A DNA stretch of 64,000 nt, taken from contig NZ_AP023239.1 of NCBI RefSeq assembly GCF_013393385.1, forward strand, positions 3,038,001-3,102,000. The letters run 5' to 3'. This DNA is from Paenibacillus sp. URB8-2 (lineage in GTDB: Bacteria > Bacillota > Bacilli > Paenibacillales > Paenibacillaceae). The notes under the pieces were generated by a model, which saw only the letters and a program-made list of their open reading frames with translations, ran no database searches and was not told the DNA's origin. How positions within the stretch are numbered: the first letter of the stretch is position 1; each line of letters opens with the position of its first letter. A program made the position numbers and the translations under genes. Positions 42,508-52,212 of this stretch are shown here, piece by piece.

Positions 42508-43572
42508 TTATTTTTCCCTCAAAATCCCTTCCAGCGCCCGGCACAGAGCTTCCATTTCCTCATCCGTCCCGATACTCACTCGTAAATAATTGTCGATCCT
42601 CGGCTTGGCAAAATAGCGGACGATAATATCCTGCTGCCTGAGCGCATCGAACAGCTCCACTGCCGGAATAGCGGGATGGGTGACAAAAATAAAATTCGCC
42701 CGCGAGTCTATCACTTCGAACCCCAAGTCTTTCAGCGCCTTGACCGTATATTCCCGGGTCTTGATAATCCGGCGCACATTAAGCTCAAACGTTTCCTTAT
42801 CCCGAAGGGACTGCTCTCCGCCCACCTGGGCAATGGCATCCAAAGTGTAGGAATTGATGCTGTTCTTCACCCGGTTCAAGCCTTCGATCAATTCGCTCTG
42901 CCCCATTGCCAGTCCGACACGCAGCCCGGCGAGCGAACGGGACTTGGAAAACGTATGGACGACGAGAAGATTCGGATGATCTGGAATTAAAGGTACGCAG
43001 GACTCTCCGCCGAAATCGATATACGCTTCGTCAATGATGACGACCTTATCTTGGTTATGTACAAGAATTTGCCGAATGCTGTCCACAGAGGTGAATTTGC
43101 CGGTTGGCGCGTTCGGATTGGCGAGCAGGATGCCGCCGTTCGGTCCAAAGAAAGGCTCAAGCGGGATGTCGAAATGCTCGTCCAGCGGGATTTTTTGGTA
43201 GGAGATATCGAACAGCCTGGCATACACTTCATAGAAGCTGTAAGTAATATCGGGGAATAGAATGGTCTCACCCGGGTTGAAAAAAGCCTTGAAGCAAAAA
43301 GCCAAAATTTCGTCCGAGCCATTGCCGGCAAATATATTCTCTATCGGCAGACCATAGTAATCGGCGGCGGCTTTCCGCAGTCCTACACATTCCGGGTCGG
43401 GATACAGCTTCAGCCGTCCGGTTACAGCTGCTTTCATGGCATCCAGCACCTGCGCAGGCGGCGGGTAGGGGTTCTCGTTCGTGTTCAGCTTGATTACCTT
43501 CTTGGCTCCCGGCTGTTCTCCGGGTACATAGGGTGTAATTCCCTTTACCGTTTCACTCCAAAATTTACTCAT
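42508..43572 (-). CDS. hisC: Histidinol-phosphate aminotransferase
   Basis: 354-residue PLP-dependent class I/II aminotransferase. Marks: LNTNENPYPPP (N-terminal substrate segment typical of HisC), GNGSDEIL, ANPNAPTG, DEAYIDFGG and the PLP lysine in TFSKSRSLAGLRVG. It converts imidazole-acetol phosphate and glutamate to histidinol phosphate, and often also handles aromatic amino acids. It is not among other his genes here; a HAD phosphatase gene precedes it by 29 bases. A stand-alone HisC-like enzyme could serve aromatic transamination instead. Confidence 0.88.
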   Translation of the reverse strand: MSKFWSETVKGITPYVPGEQPGAKKVIKLNTNENPYPPPAQVLDAMKAAVTGRLKLYPDPECVGLRKAAADYYGLPIENIFAGNGSDEILAFCFKAFFNPGETILFPDITYSFYEVYARLFDISYQKIPLDEHFDIPLEPFFGPNGGILLANPNAPTGKFTSVDSIRQILVHNQDKVVIIDEAYIDFGGESCVPLIPDHPNLLVVHTFSKSRSLAGLRVGLAMGQSELIEGLNRVKNSINSYTLDAIAQVGGEQSLRDKETFELNVRRIIKTREYTVKALKDLGFEVIDSRANFIFVTHPAIPAVELFDALRQQDIIVRYFAKPRIDNYLRVSIGTDEEMEALCRALEGILREK

Positions 43573-43601
43573 GCGCTACCTCCTTATAGGTCCGTTTTGA
43601 T

Positions 43602-44231
43602 TTATTTTAAGGTTTCGACGACTTCAAGGATGTCCGTAGGTTTTTCGAATTTATACTTGGCGTCGATGTTCTCCTGATTGATGCAGCCCCACAGCGCAAG
43701 ACCGAAGTCGATTCCCGCGTCTCTGGCACATTGGTAGTCATAGATGGTGTCACCGATATAAATCGATTTTTTGGGATCGGCACCCGAAATTTCGAGATAT
43801 TTCAGCAGCGGCTCGGGATTCGGCTTGTGCTTTTTCGTATCGCTTGAACATACGGTATAGTCCATGTAATCCGTAAGGCCGAACGGGTTGAAATCGTCGA
43901 TCACTTCCTGAGACGTCTTTGAGGTCACGACCCCGGCCGTCGCCTTTTTGTTCTTCAGCCCTTCAAGCAGGTCGGCAATCCCGTCAAATACTTTGACCGT
44001 TTCGAAGAACTCATGGATAAAATGATTCCACCGGTCATGCGCCCGCTTCACATCTTCTATCCCCAACTGAGGCAGCGAATCCCTGCCGGGAATGCCTAAT
44101 GCGAATATAAGCCGCTCCCTCTCCACCACTCTGCCGTAGTCGGTTTCAAGCATTTTTTGCAACCCTTTAATCACCGCTTCTTCGGTGTCGATCAAAGTTC
44201 CGTCAATATCAAAGATTATTGATTCGTACAT
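43602..44231 (-). CDS. HAD-superfamily hydrolase (phosphoglycolate phosphatase-like)
   Basis: 209 residues with HAD motif I FDIDGTLIDT (nucleophile Asp8), motif II VVTSKT, motif III Lys in KHKPNPEPL and motif IV IGDTIYDYQCARDAG; the cap is of the C1 helical type. It removes phosphate from a small metabolite. Being directly upstream of hisC suggests a phosphorylated histidine-pathway intermediate, but no HisB-type or HisJ (PHP)-type signature is present, so a general phosphatase (Gph/YhcW-like) is more likely. Start ATG behind cgggggag. Confidence 0.85.
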   Translation of the reverse strand: MYESIIFDIDGTLIDTEEAVIKGLQKMLETDYGRVVERERLIFALGIPGRDSLPQLGIEDVKRAHDRWNHFIHEFFETVKVFDGIADLLEGLKNKKATAGVVTSKTSQEVIDDFNPFGLTDYMDYTVCSSDTKKHKPNPEPLLKYLEISGADPKKSIYIGDTIYDYQCARDAGIDFGLALWGCINQENIDAKYKFEKPTDILEVVETLK

Positions 44232-44264
44232 TATCTTCTCCCCCGCCCTCGTTCGTGTGATGGT

Positions 44265-44940
44265 TCACCAAATATCGACAATCGGCGTGCCGCTCTCCAG
44301 CCGGACTCTGCTCTCCGCTATCCAATCCTTAAACCATTGGTTGTCCGAGCCGCTGAACGTTTCATCCCCGGCAAAATTCCGAAAAGCGCCAATGTAGACG
44401 ATCAATTCCCTGAGCCGTAAAAATAAGGGGATCTGCTTCAGCCGGCTCTCGTCCAGTTCATTTTCCAGATGATATCCTTTTAAAAAGAGCTTCATAAAGC
44501 GGCGCGCCTGCTCTTCTCTGAGCTTGTACCCTTCTTCACCGCCATATACATAAACGAGATAATATAGCTGGACGGCGATATCTTGGGTAACTTGCTTTGT
44601 ATCCGGGGGCTTTCTCGAAGGCTGCCGCTGTGAAAAATAGTTCCGTATCCGTGTCGATTACTTCCATCCAATATCCACTCTCGGAAAGAATCGGTCTGGA
44701 CACGGGTATTCCGTGGTCCGCCAAGTACAAAATCCATTCCAGTTCGGCCTGAACCGCCTGAGCGGAGCGATGTGTGCTTGGAGTCAGCCGCAAAATGCAG
44801 GGCCTGTCGCCTTGCCGATATTCGTAGACGAAATTTTGAAATCCGCCGATAAAGGTTAAATTCATGCCCGTTATCCCGTATTTGGCTGCGGCTCTCTCCG
44901 CATGGCTGCTGTTAAAAATATCGACGATCGCCTGTTCCAA
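44265..44940 (-). pseudogene. Aminoglycoside phosphotransferase-family gene with internal deletion
   Basis: The N-terminal part (TTG at 44940 behind aaggagg) gives the kinase N-lobe: GGFQNFVYEY, CILRLTPSTHRS and FFTAAAFEKAPG. Right after this (around 44585-44605) the sequence jumps to the far C-terminal helices in another frame (DIAVQLYYLVYVYGGEEGYKLREEQARRFMKLFLKGY...). The central stretch of about 100 residues, including the catalytic HxDxxxxN loop and metal-binding DFD, is missing. The two parts overlap in frames that stop early. So it was an APH/choline-kinase-like phosphotransferase and is now inactive. It is divergent from the IS-disrupted acetyltransferase gene. Confidence 0.83.
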
Positions 44941-45133
44941 AATTAGGCCTCCTTCCAAAAAAGCCTTATGATATAGATAGATCATATTTTATGCGGTGAA
45001 TACGGTCAACTAGATTGAAGCCGGAGGCGCACAACGTGAAACAGGAATTTATCTTACAAAGCCGAGAAGACTCCTTCCTCTATAGGGAGGAGATGAATCG
45101 GCGGTTTTTTCGCTCTAACGCGAACATATGTGC

Positions 45134-45139
45134 TATAAT
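45134..45139 (+). promoter_or_regulatory. Extended -10 promoter of tnpB
   Basis: TGC-TATAAT at 45131-45139 is a consensus extended -10 box 33 bases before the tnpB ATG; there is no clear -35. Confidence 0.6.
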
Positions 45140-45171
45140 AGAAATGTCTTACACGAAAGGAGGTTGTGTGC

Positions 45172-46283
45172 ATGTTGGTGCATAAAGCTTATAAATATCG
45201 CATCTATCCCAATCCGGAACAACGGCAACTCATACATCAAATGTTTGGCTGTTGCCGCTTTGTCTTCAAACATTTCTTAGTCAAATGGAACGAAACCTAT
45301 GCCGCAACAGGCAAAGGGTTGTCCTATAACACCTGTGCCACACAGCTTCCTGCACTCAAACAGCAATTTGAATGGTTGAAATCGGTAGATAGCATCGCTT
45401 TGCAATCGGCGGTGCGAAACGTGGCAGACAGCTTTGAACGTTTCTTCAAGAAACAAAATCAGGCTCCACGCTTCAAAAGCCGAAAGCATCCTGTGCAAAG
45501 CTACACCACTAAATACACCAATGACAACATTGCTATCGACGGAAACGACTTAAACTTCCGAAGCTTAGGTGGCTTCGCTTTGCCAACTCCAGAGCGTGTG
45601 AAGGTCGCATTCTTTCTGCTACCCTGCGGCGGAATGCGGCAGGCAAGTATTTTGTATCCCTCCTCTGCGAAGTGGAAATGAAACCTCTGCCGCAGACCGA
45701 TAAGGAGATTGGCGTTGACCTTGGACTCAAGGAATTTGCGGTCTGCTCTGATAAGGTGCGGGTTCCCAATCCCAAAGTGTTTCGCAAATATGAACAAAAA
45801 CTTGCATTTTGGCAACGCCGCATGGCTCGCCGTAACCAAGGGGGCTCCAATTGGCAGAAAGCCAAACAGAAGGTTGCCCAAATCCATGAAAAGATCGTGG
45901 GCAGCCGCCATGATTTTTTGCATCAACTCACCACGAAGCTGATTCGTGAAAACCAAACGATCAGCATCGAAAATCTGAGAGTGGCGAACATGCTCAAAAA
46001 CCACAGGCTGGCCAAATCCATCGCCGATGCGTCCTGGAGTGAATTTGAACGTCAGCTTTCGTATAAAGCGGAATGGTATGGACGTACGGTGAAGGTTGCC
46101 GACACGTTCGCCCCAACGAGCCAAAGGTGTCATGTATGCGGCTATATTCATTCCGAAGTAAAGAAATTGTCTGTGCGGCAATGGGAATGTCCATCGTGCC
46201 ATACCCTTCATGATCGAGATGAAAATGCCGCACATAACATCAAAAGCCTTGCTATTAAAATGTCAATACCACCTTTCCTTTAA
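45172..46283 (+). pseudogene. tnpB: TnpB RNA-guided nuclease gene, single-base frameshift
   Basis: The first part (45172 to about 45602) gives the N-terminal domain (HKAYKYRIYPNPEQRQLI, FKSRKHPVQSYTTKY); the rest continues in the next frame with ILSATLRRNAAGKYFVSLLCEVE. One A appears lost at about 45601-45603 (gtgaaggtcgc for gtgaaaggtcgc). The RuvC residues are all present: Asp in GVDLGLKEF, Glu in SIENLRV, Asp in HDRDENAAHN, with zinc ribbon CHVC/CPSC. TnpB cuts DNA guided by RNA made from the element's right end and helps retain the element; this copy should be inactive unless the ribosome slips or the shift is a sequencing error. SD aaaggagg, spacing eight. Confidence 0.88.
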
Positions 46284-46436
46284 ATATTGCTAAGGCAAAA
46301 ATCTTAAAACTGTGGGAAGATCGGTACAGATTTTCCTTTGGAAAACTGCGGGAACCGCAGGGATCGCTTGGTATACGATTTTTCGTGAGAAAATATCGAT
46401 ATGAATTCCTCTCAGTTGAAGGGATTACCCAAGAAT

Positions 46437-46475
46437 CCCCCACTTCAAGTGTTAGCTAAGTGGGGGAGTGTTCAA
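46437..46475 (+). repeat. Right-end hairpin of the IS element
   Basis: cccccactt/aagtggggg with loop caagtgttagct, followed by agtgttcaa. This is the imperfect hairpin recognised by TnpA in this IS family, and it would form the scaffold end of the TnpB guide RNA; the guide would begin with the flanking bases tacactgacg. Confidence 0.75.
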
Positions 46476-47039
46476 TACACTGACGCATTGGAGCAATGAG
46501 TACTGGACAATGATCGGGCCGATTTACCGGGAAGCTTTTCCAAGCGGGGCTAAACCGGAGGGGCTGCTGCGAAATATGCTGGAAAAGGGCATCGCTGCCA
46601 TGCATGTCTTGATGTGCGAGGGGGAGTCGGGGGCGATCGCGGTAACGGGACTGGCCGGGTCTCAGCCGGACAAAAAACTGATCATCGACTACATGGCAGT
46701 ACGTGCAGATTTGCGCGGTCAGGGCATCGGGAGAACGTTCCTCGGCAAAATCCGTGATTGGGCGGTCAAGGAGCACGGCGTCTCATCGATTATCATTGAG
46801 GTGGAGGCCGGAGATACAGCCGCGCATGCCGAGCGGTTTCATTTCTGGGAGCGCTGCGGCTTCGTCCGAACCGTTTATGTTCATACTTATATTTGGGTAC
46901 CGGAGCCGTATACGGCGATGCTGCTGCCGCTGAATCCCGGAGATCCGGTCACGGACGACGGCCGCTCGCTCTTTCGGTATATTGAATCCTTCCACAAAAA
47001 AGCCTATCGGCGGGGATAGGTTAAACGGTTTAATCCGGA

Positions 47040-47073
47040 TAAAAAAACAAGCTCTGCGGCTATGCCGCAGAGC
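47040..47073 (-). terminator. Terminator, stronger on the minus strand
   Basis: gctctgcggc/gccgcagagc is a perfect 10-bp stem with a 3-base loop; on the minus strand it is followed by T7. On the plus strand it follows the acetyltransferase stop with little T content. Confidence 0.75.
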
Positions 47074-47357
47074 ATTAATGGTGAGAAGTGAATGTTCTAT
47101 GCTAATACCCTCTTGCTAGGGTAATTTTCCTGAAATCCATCGACGAAGAATGGACCTTCGCAAAGATCTTCTTCTGCCTTTCAGATAGTACATGGATGAA
47201 TCAACTACCTTTCGGAATTACACACAAATGTCTTTCCAGCCGACAATTGATACCTTCCACTTCCCACCTGATTATCATTACCCCAAACCTCGATGATCGA
47301 AACCTCCAAGCGCTTTTTTTTGAAAAGGCTCTGCCTTAAGTTCTCGGATTTGCAGCC
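47074..47357. other. Intergenic region, no gene recognised
   Basis: 284 bases with a small hairpin (taccct/agggta at about 47107-47124) and otherwise no credible frame on either strand. It may be decayed coding DNA, but I cannot assign it. Confidence 0.4.
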
Positions 47358-48197
47358 CTACAGCGAGCTCGCGTTGAAGGTATCTCCGCCCTCAATGGTG
47401 CCTGACTCAAACCCTTTATTGAACCAGCTTTTCCGCTGCTCCGAACTGCCGTGTGTGAAGCTTTCCGGAACGGCGTAGCCTCTCGCCTTCTCCTGGAGCG
47501 TATCGTCGCCCACAGCGCTCGCCGCGTTCAGGGCCTCATCGATGTCGCCCGCTTCGAGCAAGTTCTTGTCCTGGGCGTAATGCGCCCAGACGCCGGCCAA
47601 ATAATCGGCCTGCAGCTCGAAGCGGACCTGATAAGTATTGTCCTGCTGCATCCGGGAAGCGTATTTTTCCGTTGTGCCAAGCAGCGTCTGCACATGATGT
47701 CCAACCTCATGGGCGATTACATATGCCATCGCAAAGTCGCCGGGAGCCTGGAACTGGGTCTGCAGCTCGTTATAAAAGCTTAAATCGATATACAGTTTAT
47801 GGTCGCCCGGACAATAGAACGGCCCCACCGCCGAGCTTGAGGTGCCGCAGGCGGACTGCACGCTGTCCGTATATAAGACAAGCGTCGGATTTTCATACGT
47901 AAGCCCTTCTTGCCTGAATACCTCCGACCAGACATCCTCCGTATCGGCGAGAACGACAGATACAAACTGTGAAAGTTCCTGCTCCTGCTGCGACAGCTGG
48001 TAATTGCCGGACGTTTGGGTGCTGGATGTGGTCGTCGTGATGCTGTCGAGCAGATCGCCCGGATTGCCGCCAAGCAGCGTGATGATCAGATAGATGATAA
48101 TCCCGCCAACTCCAAGCCCCCCGCCGATCACCGCTTTGCCTCCCTTGCCTCTGCGGTCTTCCACATTCGAGCTTCCTCTTCTGCCCTGCCACTTCAT
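47358..48197 (-). CDS. YpfJ-type neutral zinc metallopeptidase
   Basis: 279 residues: a basic N terminus (MKWQGRRGSSNVEDRRG), one transmembrane helix (residues about 25-50), then an outer catalytic domain with HEVGHH (zinc-binding HExxH) and the downstream glutamate region ELQADYLAGVWAHYAQ. All features match the YpfJ/zinc_peptidase family, whose substrates are unknown. The ATG at 48197 has aaggag nine bases upstream; an ATG three codons earlier is too close to the site. It is monocistronic. Confidence 0.92.
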   Translation of the reverse strand: MKWQGRRGSSNVEDRRGKGGKAVIGGGLGVGGIIIYLIITLLGGNPGDLLDSITTTTSSTQTSGNYQLSQQEQELSQFVSVVLADTEDVWSEVFRQEGLTYENPTLVLYTDSVQSACGTSSSAVGPFYCPGDHKLYIDLSFYNELQTQFQAPGDFAMAYVIAHEVGHHVQTLLGTTEKYASRMQQDNTYQVRFELQADYLAGVWAHYAQDKNLLEAGDIDEALNAASAVGDDTLQEKARGYAVPESFTHGSSEQRKSWFNKGFESGTIEGGDTFNASSL

Positions 48198-48362
48198 TTG
48201 TGCCATCTCCTTCCGCAGGCCTTGTAGACCGTCGGGCTGCATGTAATTATGTAAAACCGGAACTTTGCATGAATGCTGACACTAGTGATTACCCAGTAAC
48301 GGCGGTTCCCGCCACATTTTTCATTACGCAAATTTTATCCTTTGAGGTTTGAAGGCGTACAA

Positions 48363-48395
48363 AAACAAAAGGCCTCCAGTACGGAAGCCCTTCGT
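48363..48395 (-). terminator. Terminator of cysJI
   Basis: On the minus strand gggcttcc-gtact-ggaggcc with one mismatch, followed by ttttgttttt, about 45 bases after the cysI stop. Confidence 0.75.
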
Positions 48396-48439
48396 CACTA
48401 TATATTCAATTGAAAAAGTTGCATCGTTAAGAATCGAAA

Positions 48440-50161
48440 TTACGAATGGAAATTCCGGCCGTCCAGCACTTCAGGAACATAACCAGCACGGATGACGAAG
48501 TCGCCGAAATGCTCGCCGCTCTCCCGTTCTTTCGCGTAACGGTTGAAAATCGGCCCCAGCGTCTCCAGAATCTCGGTTTCTCCAATGTTCTCCTTGTACA
48601 GCTTGTTCAGCCGGTTGCCGGTAAAGCCGCCGCCCAAATACATGTTGTATTTGCCCGGAGCCTTGCCGATGAACGACAGCTCCGCCAGCGCCGGGCGGGC
48701 GCAGCTGTTCGGGCAGCCGGTCATGCGGATGACGATATCCTCGTCGCGAAGCCCTGCTTCTTCCAGCATTGGTTCAAGCTTGTCCAGCAGTGTCGGCAGA
48801 TAGCGCTCGGACTCAGCCATGGCCAGTCCGCAGGTCGGAAGCGCCACGCAGGCCATCGAATTCCGGCGCAGCGCCGAGTATTGAATGCCGTCGGTCAGTC
48901 CGTACTCCTTGATCAGACCTTCGATTTTCTTCTTATTGCGGCTCGTGATGCCGCCGATGATCAGGTTCTGATTCGCCGTCAAACGGAAGTCGCCCGTGTG
49001 AACCTTCGCGATTTCCCGCAGGCCCGTCATCAGCGGATAGCCTTCCTCATCCTTGATCCGGCCGTTTTGGATGAAGAGCGTGAAATGCCACTTGCCGTCG
49101 CTTCCCTTAACCCAGCCGTAACGGTCGCCGTTGTGGTCGAAATGGAAAGGTCTCGCTTCCTGCAGCGCCCATCCCAGGCGCTCGGTCAGTTCACCGTTGA
49201 ACCATTCCAGCCCACGGTCATCAAGCGTGTACTTGAAGCGTGCATGTTTGCGGATGGCGCGGTCGCCGTAATCCCGCTGGATGGTGACCGTCTTCTCAGC
49301 GACCTCGATAAGCTGATCCGGCGTACAGAAGCCGATCACCTTGGAGACTTGCGGATACGTTTTCGGGTCGCCGTGAGACATGCCCATGCCGCCGCCGACG
49401 CTTACGTTGAAGCCGGCCAGATGGCCGTCTTCAATAATCGCGATAAAGCCCAGATCCTGGGAGAACACGTCCACATCGTTGGACGGGGGAACGGCGATCC
49501 CGATCTTGAACTTGCGCGGCAGATAGACCGGTCCGTAAATCGGCTCCTGTTCGGCGCCGTCTTGGCTGTCCGTTAACTTTTCCCCGTCCAGCCAGATCTC
49601 ATAGTACGCTTTCGAGCGCGGATCGAGATGATCGCTGACCTTGCGCGCCAACTCATAGACCTCGGAGTGAATCTCCGATTGATAGGGATTCGGATTGCAC
49701 ATGACGTTGCGGTTCACGTCGCCGCAGGCGGCAAGCGTGGTCAGCAGCGATTCATTGACTTCCTGGATCGTCTTTTTCAGATTCCATTTAATGACGCCGT
49801 GGAGCTGAAAAGACTGTCGGGTCGTCAGACGGATGGTGCCGTTGCCGTATTTATGTGAAATCCGGTCCATCATCAGCCATTGATTGGGCGTAACTACGCC
49901 GCCGGCCGCTCGGACACGAAGCATGAACTGGTAAGCAGGTTCCAATTTCGACTTGGCCCGCTCGCTCCGAAGATCCCGGTCATCCTGCATGTAACTGCCG
50001 TGATGCTTCATGAGACGGTTATCGTCCTCGGGAATGGAGCCCGTAATCGGATCGGCCAACGTCTCCGTCAGGCTTCCCCGCAAATAATTGCTTCTGCGCT
50101 TGATATCCTCCACATCGCTGTGGGGAGCGTCATGAGGCGGATATTTTTCGTAAAGTGCCAT
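48440..50161 (-). CDS. cysI: Sulfite reductase hemoprotein subunit
   Basis: 573 residues, the siroheme/4Fe-4S subunit of assimilatory NADPH sulfite reductase, which reduces sulfite to sulfide with six electrons. The cluster/siroheme ligands are in the motif [14 protein letters not shown] (C-x3-C) with the first Cys pair in [18 protein letters not shown], and the Arg-rich substrate pocket [10 protein letters not shown] is present. Length is standard. It begins 38 bases after cysJ. Confidence 0.97.
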   Translation of the reverse strand: MALYEKYPPHDAPHSDVEDIKRRSNYLRGSLTETLADPITGSIPEDDNRLMKHHGSYMQDDRDLRSERAKSKLEPAYQFMLRVRAAGGVVTPNQWLMMDRISHKYGNGTIRLTTRQSFQLHGVIKWNLKKTIQEVNESLLTTLAACGDVNRNVMCNPNPYQSEIHSEVYELARKVSDHLDPRSKAYYEIWLDGEKLTDSQDGAEQEPIYGPVYLPRKFKIGIAVPPSNDVDVFSQDLGFIAIIEDGHLAGFNVSVGGGMGMSHGDPKTYPQVSKVIGFCTPDQLIEVAEKTVTIQRDYGDRAIRKHARFKYTLDDRGLEWFNGELTERLGWALQEARPFHFDHNGDRYGWVKGSDGKWHFTLFIQNGRIKDEEGYPLMTGLREIAKVHTGDFRLTANQNLIIGGITSRNKKKIEGLIKEYGLTDGIQYSALRRNSMACVALPTCGLAMAESERYLPTLLDKLEPMLEEAGLRDEDIVIRMTGCPNSCARPALAELSFIGKAPGKYNMYLGGGFTGNRLNKLYKENIGETEILETLGPIFNRYAKERESGEHFGDFVIRAGYVPEVLDGRNFHS

Positions 50162-50199
50162 GTTGCTCTACTCCTCTCGGCGATTGATTGGTTGCGGGC

Positions 50200-52035
50200 T
50201 TAATATACATCGCGCTGGTAACGTTTTTGCTGCTGCATAAGGGTCAAATATTCGGCGGCTTCCTCGGAACTCAGGCCACCCTCCTGCTCAAGAATCGTGG
50301 CCAGCGCCGTGTGAACGTCATGCGCCATCCTCTTCTCGTCGCCGCATACGTATACCGCCGCGCCTTCCTGCAGCCACAGGTACAGGTCGCGGGCTTTCTC
50401 CAGCATGCGGTGCTGGACGTATACTTTCTTGTCGGTATCCCGGGAGAAAGCGACGTCGAGCCGGGTCAGCACGCCTTCTTTGAGCCAACGCTGCCATTCG
50501 ACCTGGTACAGGAAATCCGTGGAGAAATGCTGGTCGCCGTAGAACAGCCACGTCTTGCCTTCCGCTCCGGTCTCCTCGCGTTCTCCAATAAAAGCGCGGA
50601 ACGGGGCGACACCCGTTCCCGGTCCGATCATGATCACCGGCGTTTCCGGGTTCTCCGGAAGCTTGAAGTTCGAATTATGCTGAATATAGACCGGCACCTT
50701 GTCCCCCGGCTGAATCCGTTCCGCCAGTTGGACGGAGCAGACGCCGTAGCGGTCTCTTCCCTGGGATTCATAGCGTACCGCGCGGACCGTGATATGCACC
50801 TCGTCCGGATTGGCTTCCGGACTGCTGGAAATGGAATACAGACGCGCGGGAAGCTTCCGCAGAATTTTCACGAAATCGCCTGCCGGGATTCCGGTCAAGC
50901 CATAATCCTGCACCAGATCAAGCAAATCACGGTCTTCGGCATAAGCCCGAAGCTCCTGCTCGCGTCCTGGCGCGAGCAGTTCCTTAAGGCTGCTCTCGGG
51001 CGCAAGGCCTGCCGCCTGCTCCAGCAGCGGCTTGGTCAGCACCGTGATTTCATAGTGGCGGAGCAGAGCTTCGCGAAGCGGAAGCACGCCGTTTTTGCCA
51101 GCGGTTATCGGCTCTTCCGGCTTCCAGCCCGCTGCCTGAATCAGTTCATCGACAAGCCTTGGATGATTCTCCGGATACAGTCCGAGACTGTCGCCCGGCT
51201 CGTATTTCAGATTGGAGCCTTCAAGGGAAAGCTCGATATGGCGGGTTTCACGGTCCGAGCCGCGCCCGTTGAGATTCAGATTCTCCAGCACTTCGGCGTA
51301 GAACGGATTGCTTCTCGAGTATTCCGATTCAGTCCCGGTTTCCGCAATTGCAGCGCCGGCGCTTCCGGCAGCCTGAACCGGGGTTCCTTCTCCGAGAGAA
51401 GCAATAACGGCATTCATCCACTCCGAAGCTGGTTCCTCGAAATCCACGTCGCAATCGGCGCGAGGCACAAGTCGCTTGCCGCCAAGCTCCTCCAGACGCT
51501 TGTCGAAATCCTTGCCTGTCTTGCAGTAAAATTCATATGACATATCGCCAAGCGCCAGCACGGAATAACTTAGGGAAGTCAGCTCTGGCGCCCGCTTGCT
51601 GTGCAGGAACTCATAGAAGGAAATAGCATTGTCCGGCGGTTCCCCTTCTCCGTGGGTGCTTACCAGGATAAGAAGGTTCTCGACCTTCTTAAGCGCATTC
51701 GGTTTGAAATCGCTCATCGCGGACAGGACGACCTTGAATCCGAGCTCCTCCAGTCTCTTAGCGAATTTCTTCGCCAGTCCGCGAGCGTTGTCCGTCTGCG
51801 ATCCGAAGAGCACGGTTACTTCCTTGGGCACTGCGTTTACCGGCGCGGACACAGCCTGTACATTCGCTGTCGCTGAAGCCACTGCGGAAGGCGCAAGAAC
51901 CGCCGCCCCGAGGGCCGTCAGATAACCGCTGAGCCATAACCGTTGGCTTTCGGAAAGGGTTGGCAGAAGACGGTTCAACAGCTCCGCCTGCTCCTGATTA
52001 AACGGACTATTCGTTACTTGAAGTTCCAAAAACAT
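50200..52035 (-). CDS. cysJ: Sulfite reductase flavoprotein subunit
   Basis: 611 residues. Flavodoxin domain from residue about 70 (LFGSQTDNARGLAKKF, STHGEGEPPDNA), connecting/FAD domain with RLYSISSSPEANPDEVHITV, NADPH domain with GPGTGVAPFRAF, and C terminus KRYQRDVY. It passes electrons from NADPH via FAD and FMN to CysI. The protein is a clear paralogue of the C-terminal half of the nitrate reductase fusion at 2818-7023, including the N-terminal linker (LSGYLTAL here, LSGFITSL there). First gene of cysJI. Confidence 0.96.
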   Translation of the reverse strand: MFLELQVTNSPFNQEQAELLNRLLPTLSESQRLWLSGYLTALGAAVLAPSAVASATANVQAVSAPVNAVPKEVTVLFGSQTDNARGLAKKFAKRLEELGFKVVLSAMSDFKPNALKKVENLLILVSTHGEGEPPDNAISFYEFLHSKRAPELTSLSYSVLALGDMSYEFYCKTGKDFDKRLEELGGKRLVPRADCDVDFEEPASEWMNAVIASLGEGTPVQAAGSAGAAIAETGTESEYSRSNPFYAEVLENLNLNGRGSDRETRHIELSLEGSNLKYEPGDSLGLYPENHPRLVDELIQAAGWKPEEPITAGKNGVLPLREALLRHYEITVLTKPLLEQAAGLAPESSLKELLAPGREQELRAYAEDRDLLDLVQDYGLTGIPAGDFVKILRKLPARLYSISSSPEANPDEVHITVRAVRYESQGRDRYGVCSVQLAERIQPGDKVPVYIQHNSNFKLPENPETPVIMIGPGTGVAPFRAFIGEREETGAEGKTWLFYGDQHFSTDFLYQVEWQRWLKEGVLTRLDVAFSRDTDKKVYVQHRMLEKARDLYLWLQEGAAVYVCGDEKRMAHDVHTALATILEQEGGLSSEEAAEYLTLMQQQKRYQRDVY

Positions 52036-52212
52036 ACACCCGCCTCATCTTTTCATCATAAATTTCAAGTAATTTTATCACAATGTAAGTATCCCTCTTT
52101 AGAACCTATCATAGTAGGTGAGGCAGGTCAATTAGTATCATCTTATAGCTTTTATCAGTTATAGTTATACAAGGATCGGCTGTTGTTTATACGGAGAACT
52201 GGGGGTAATCTT

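Larger units (their letters stand above)
45053..46475 (+). mobile_element. IS200/IS605-family element, tnpB-only (IS1341-like)
   Basis: A 1423-base element with a single tnpB and no tnpA. The left boundary follows TTTAT (45048-45052), a typical IS605-group target/TAM; the right boundary follows a 9-bp hairpin (cccccactt/aagtggggg, 46437-46466) and agtgttcaa. A second hairpin lies near the left end (actccttcc...gggaggag, 45070-45092). Boundaries are set by restoring the disrupted acetyltransferase frame. Without tnpA it must move with a transposase in trans. Confidence 0.85.
45036..47019 (+). pseudogene. GNAT acetyltransferase gene interrupted by the IS element
   Basis: The 3' part (46476-47019) encodes a GNAT protein: YMAVRADLRGQGIGRTFLGKIRDW (acetyl-CoA motif A) and FHFWERCGFVRT. 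The 5' part, GTG AAA CAG GAA TTT AT at 45036-45052 behind ggagg, lies on the other side of the element. Joining 45052 to 46476 restores one frame, MKQEFITLTHWSNEYW. No target duplication is present, as expected for IS200/IS605. The present open frame can start at a GTG (46468) inside the element end, which would replace the first six residues, but it lacks a properly spaced ribosome site. Residual activity is therefore possible but doubtful. Confidence 0.83.

Noticed and set aside
48446..49576. A 376-codon plus-strand frame opposite cysI
   Set aside because: Antisense shadow of a highly conserved gene.
50188..51540. A 450-codon plus-strand frame opposite cysJ
   Set aside because: Antisense shadow; translation has no domain pattern and the cysJ frame is complete and conserved.
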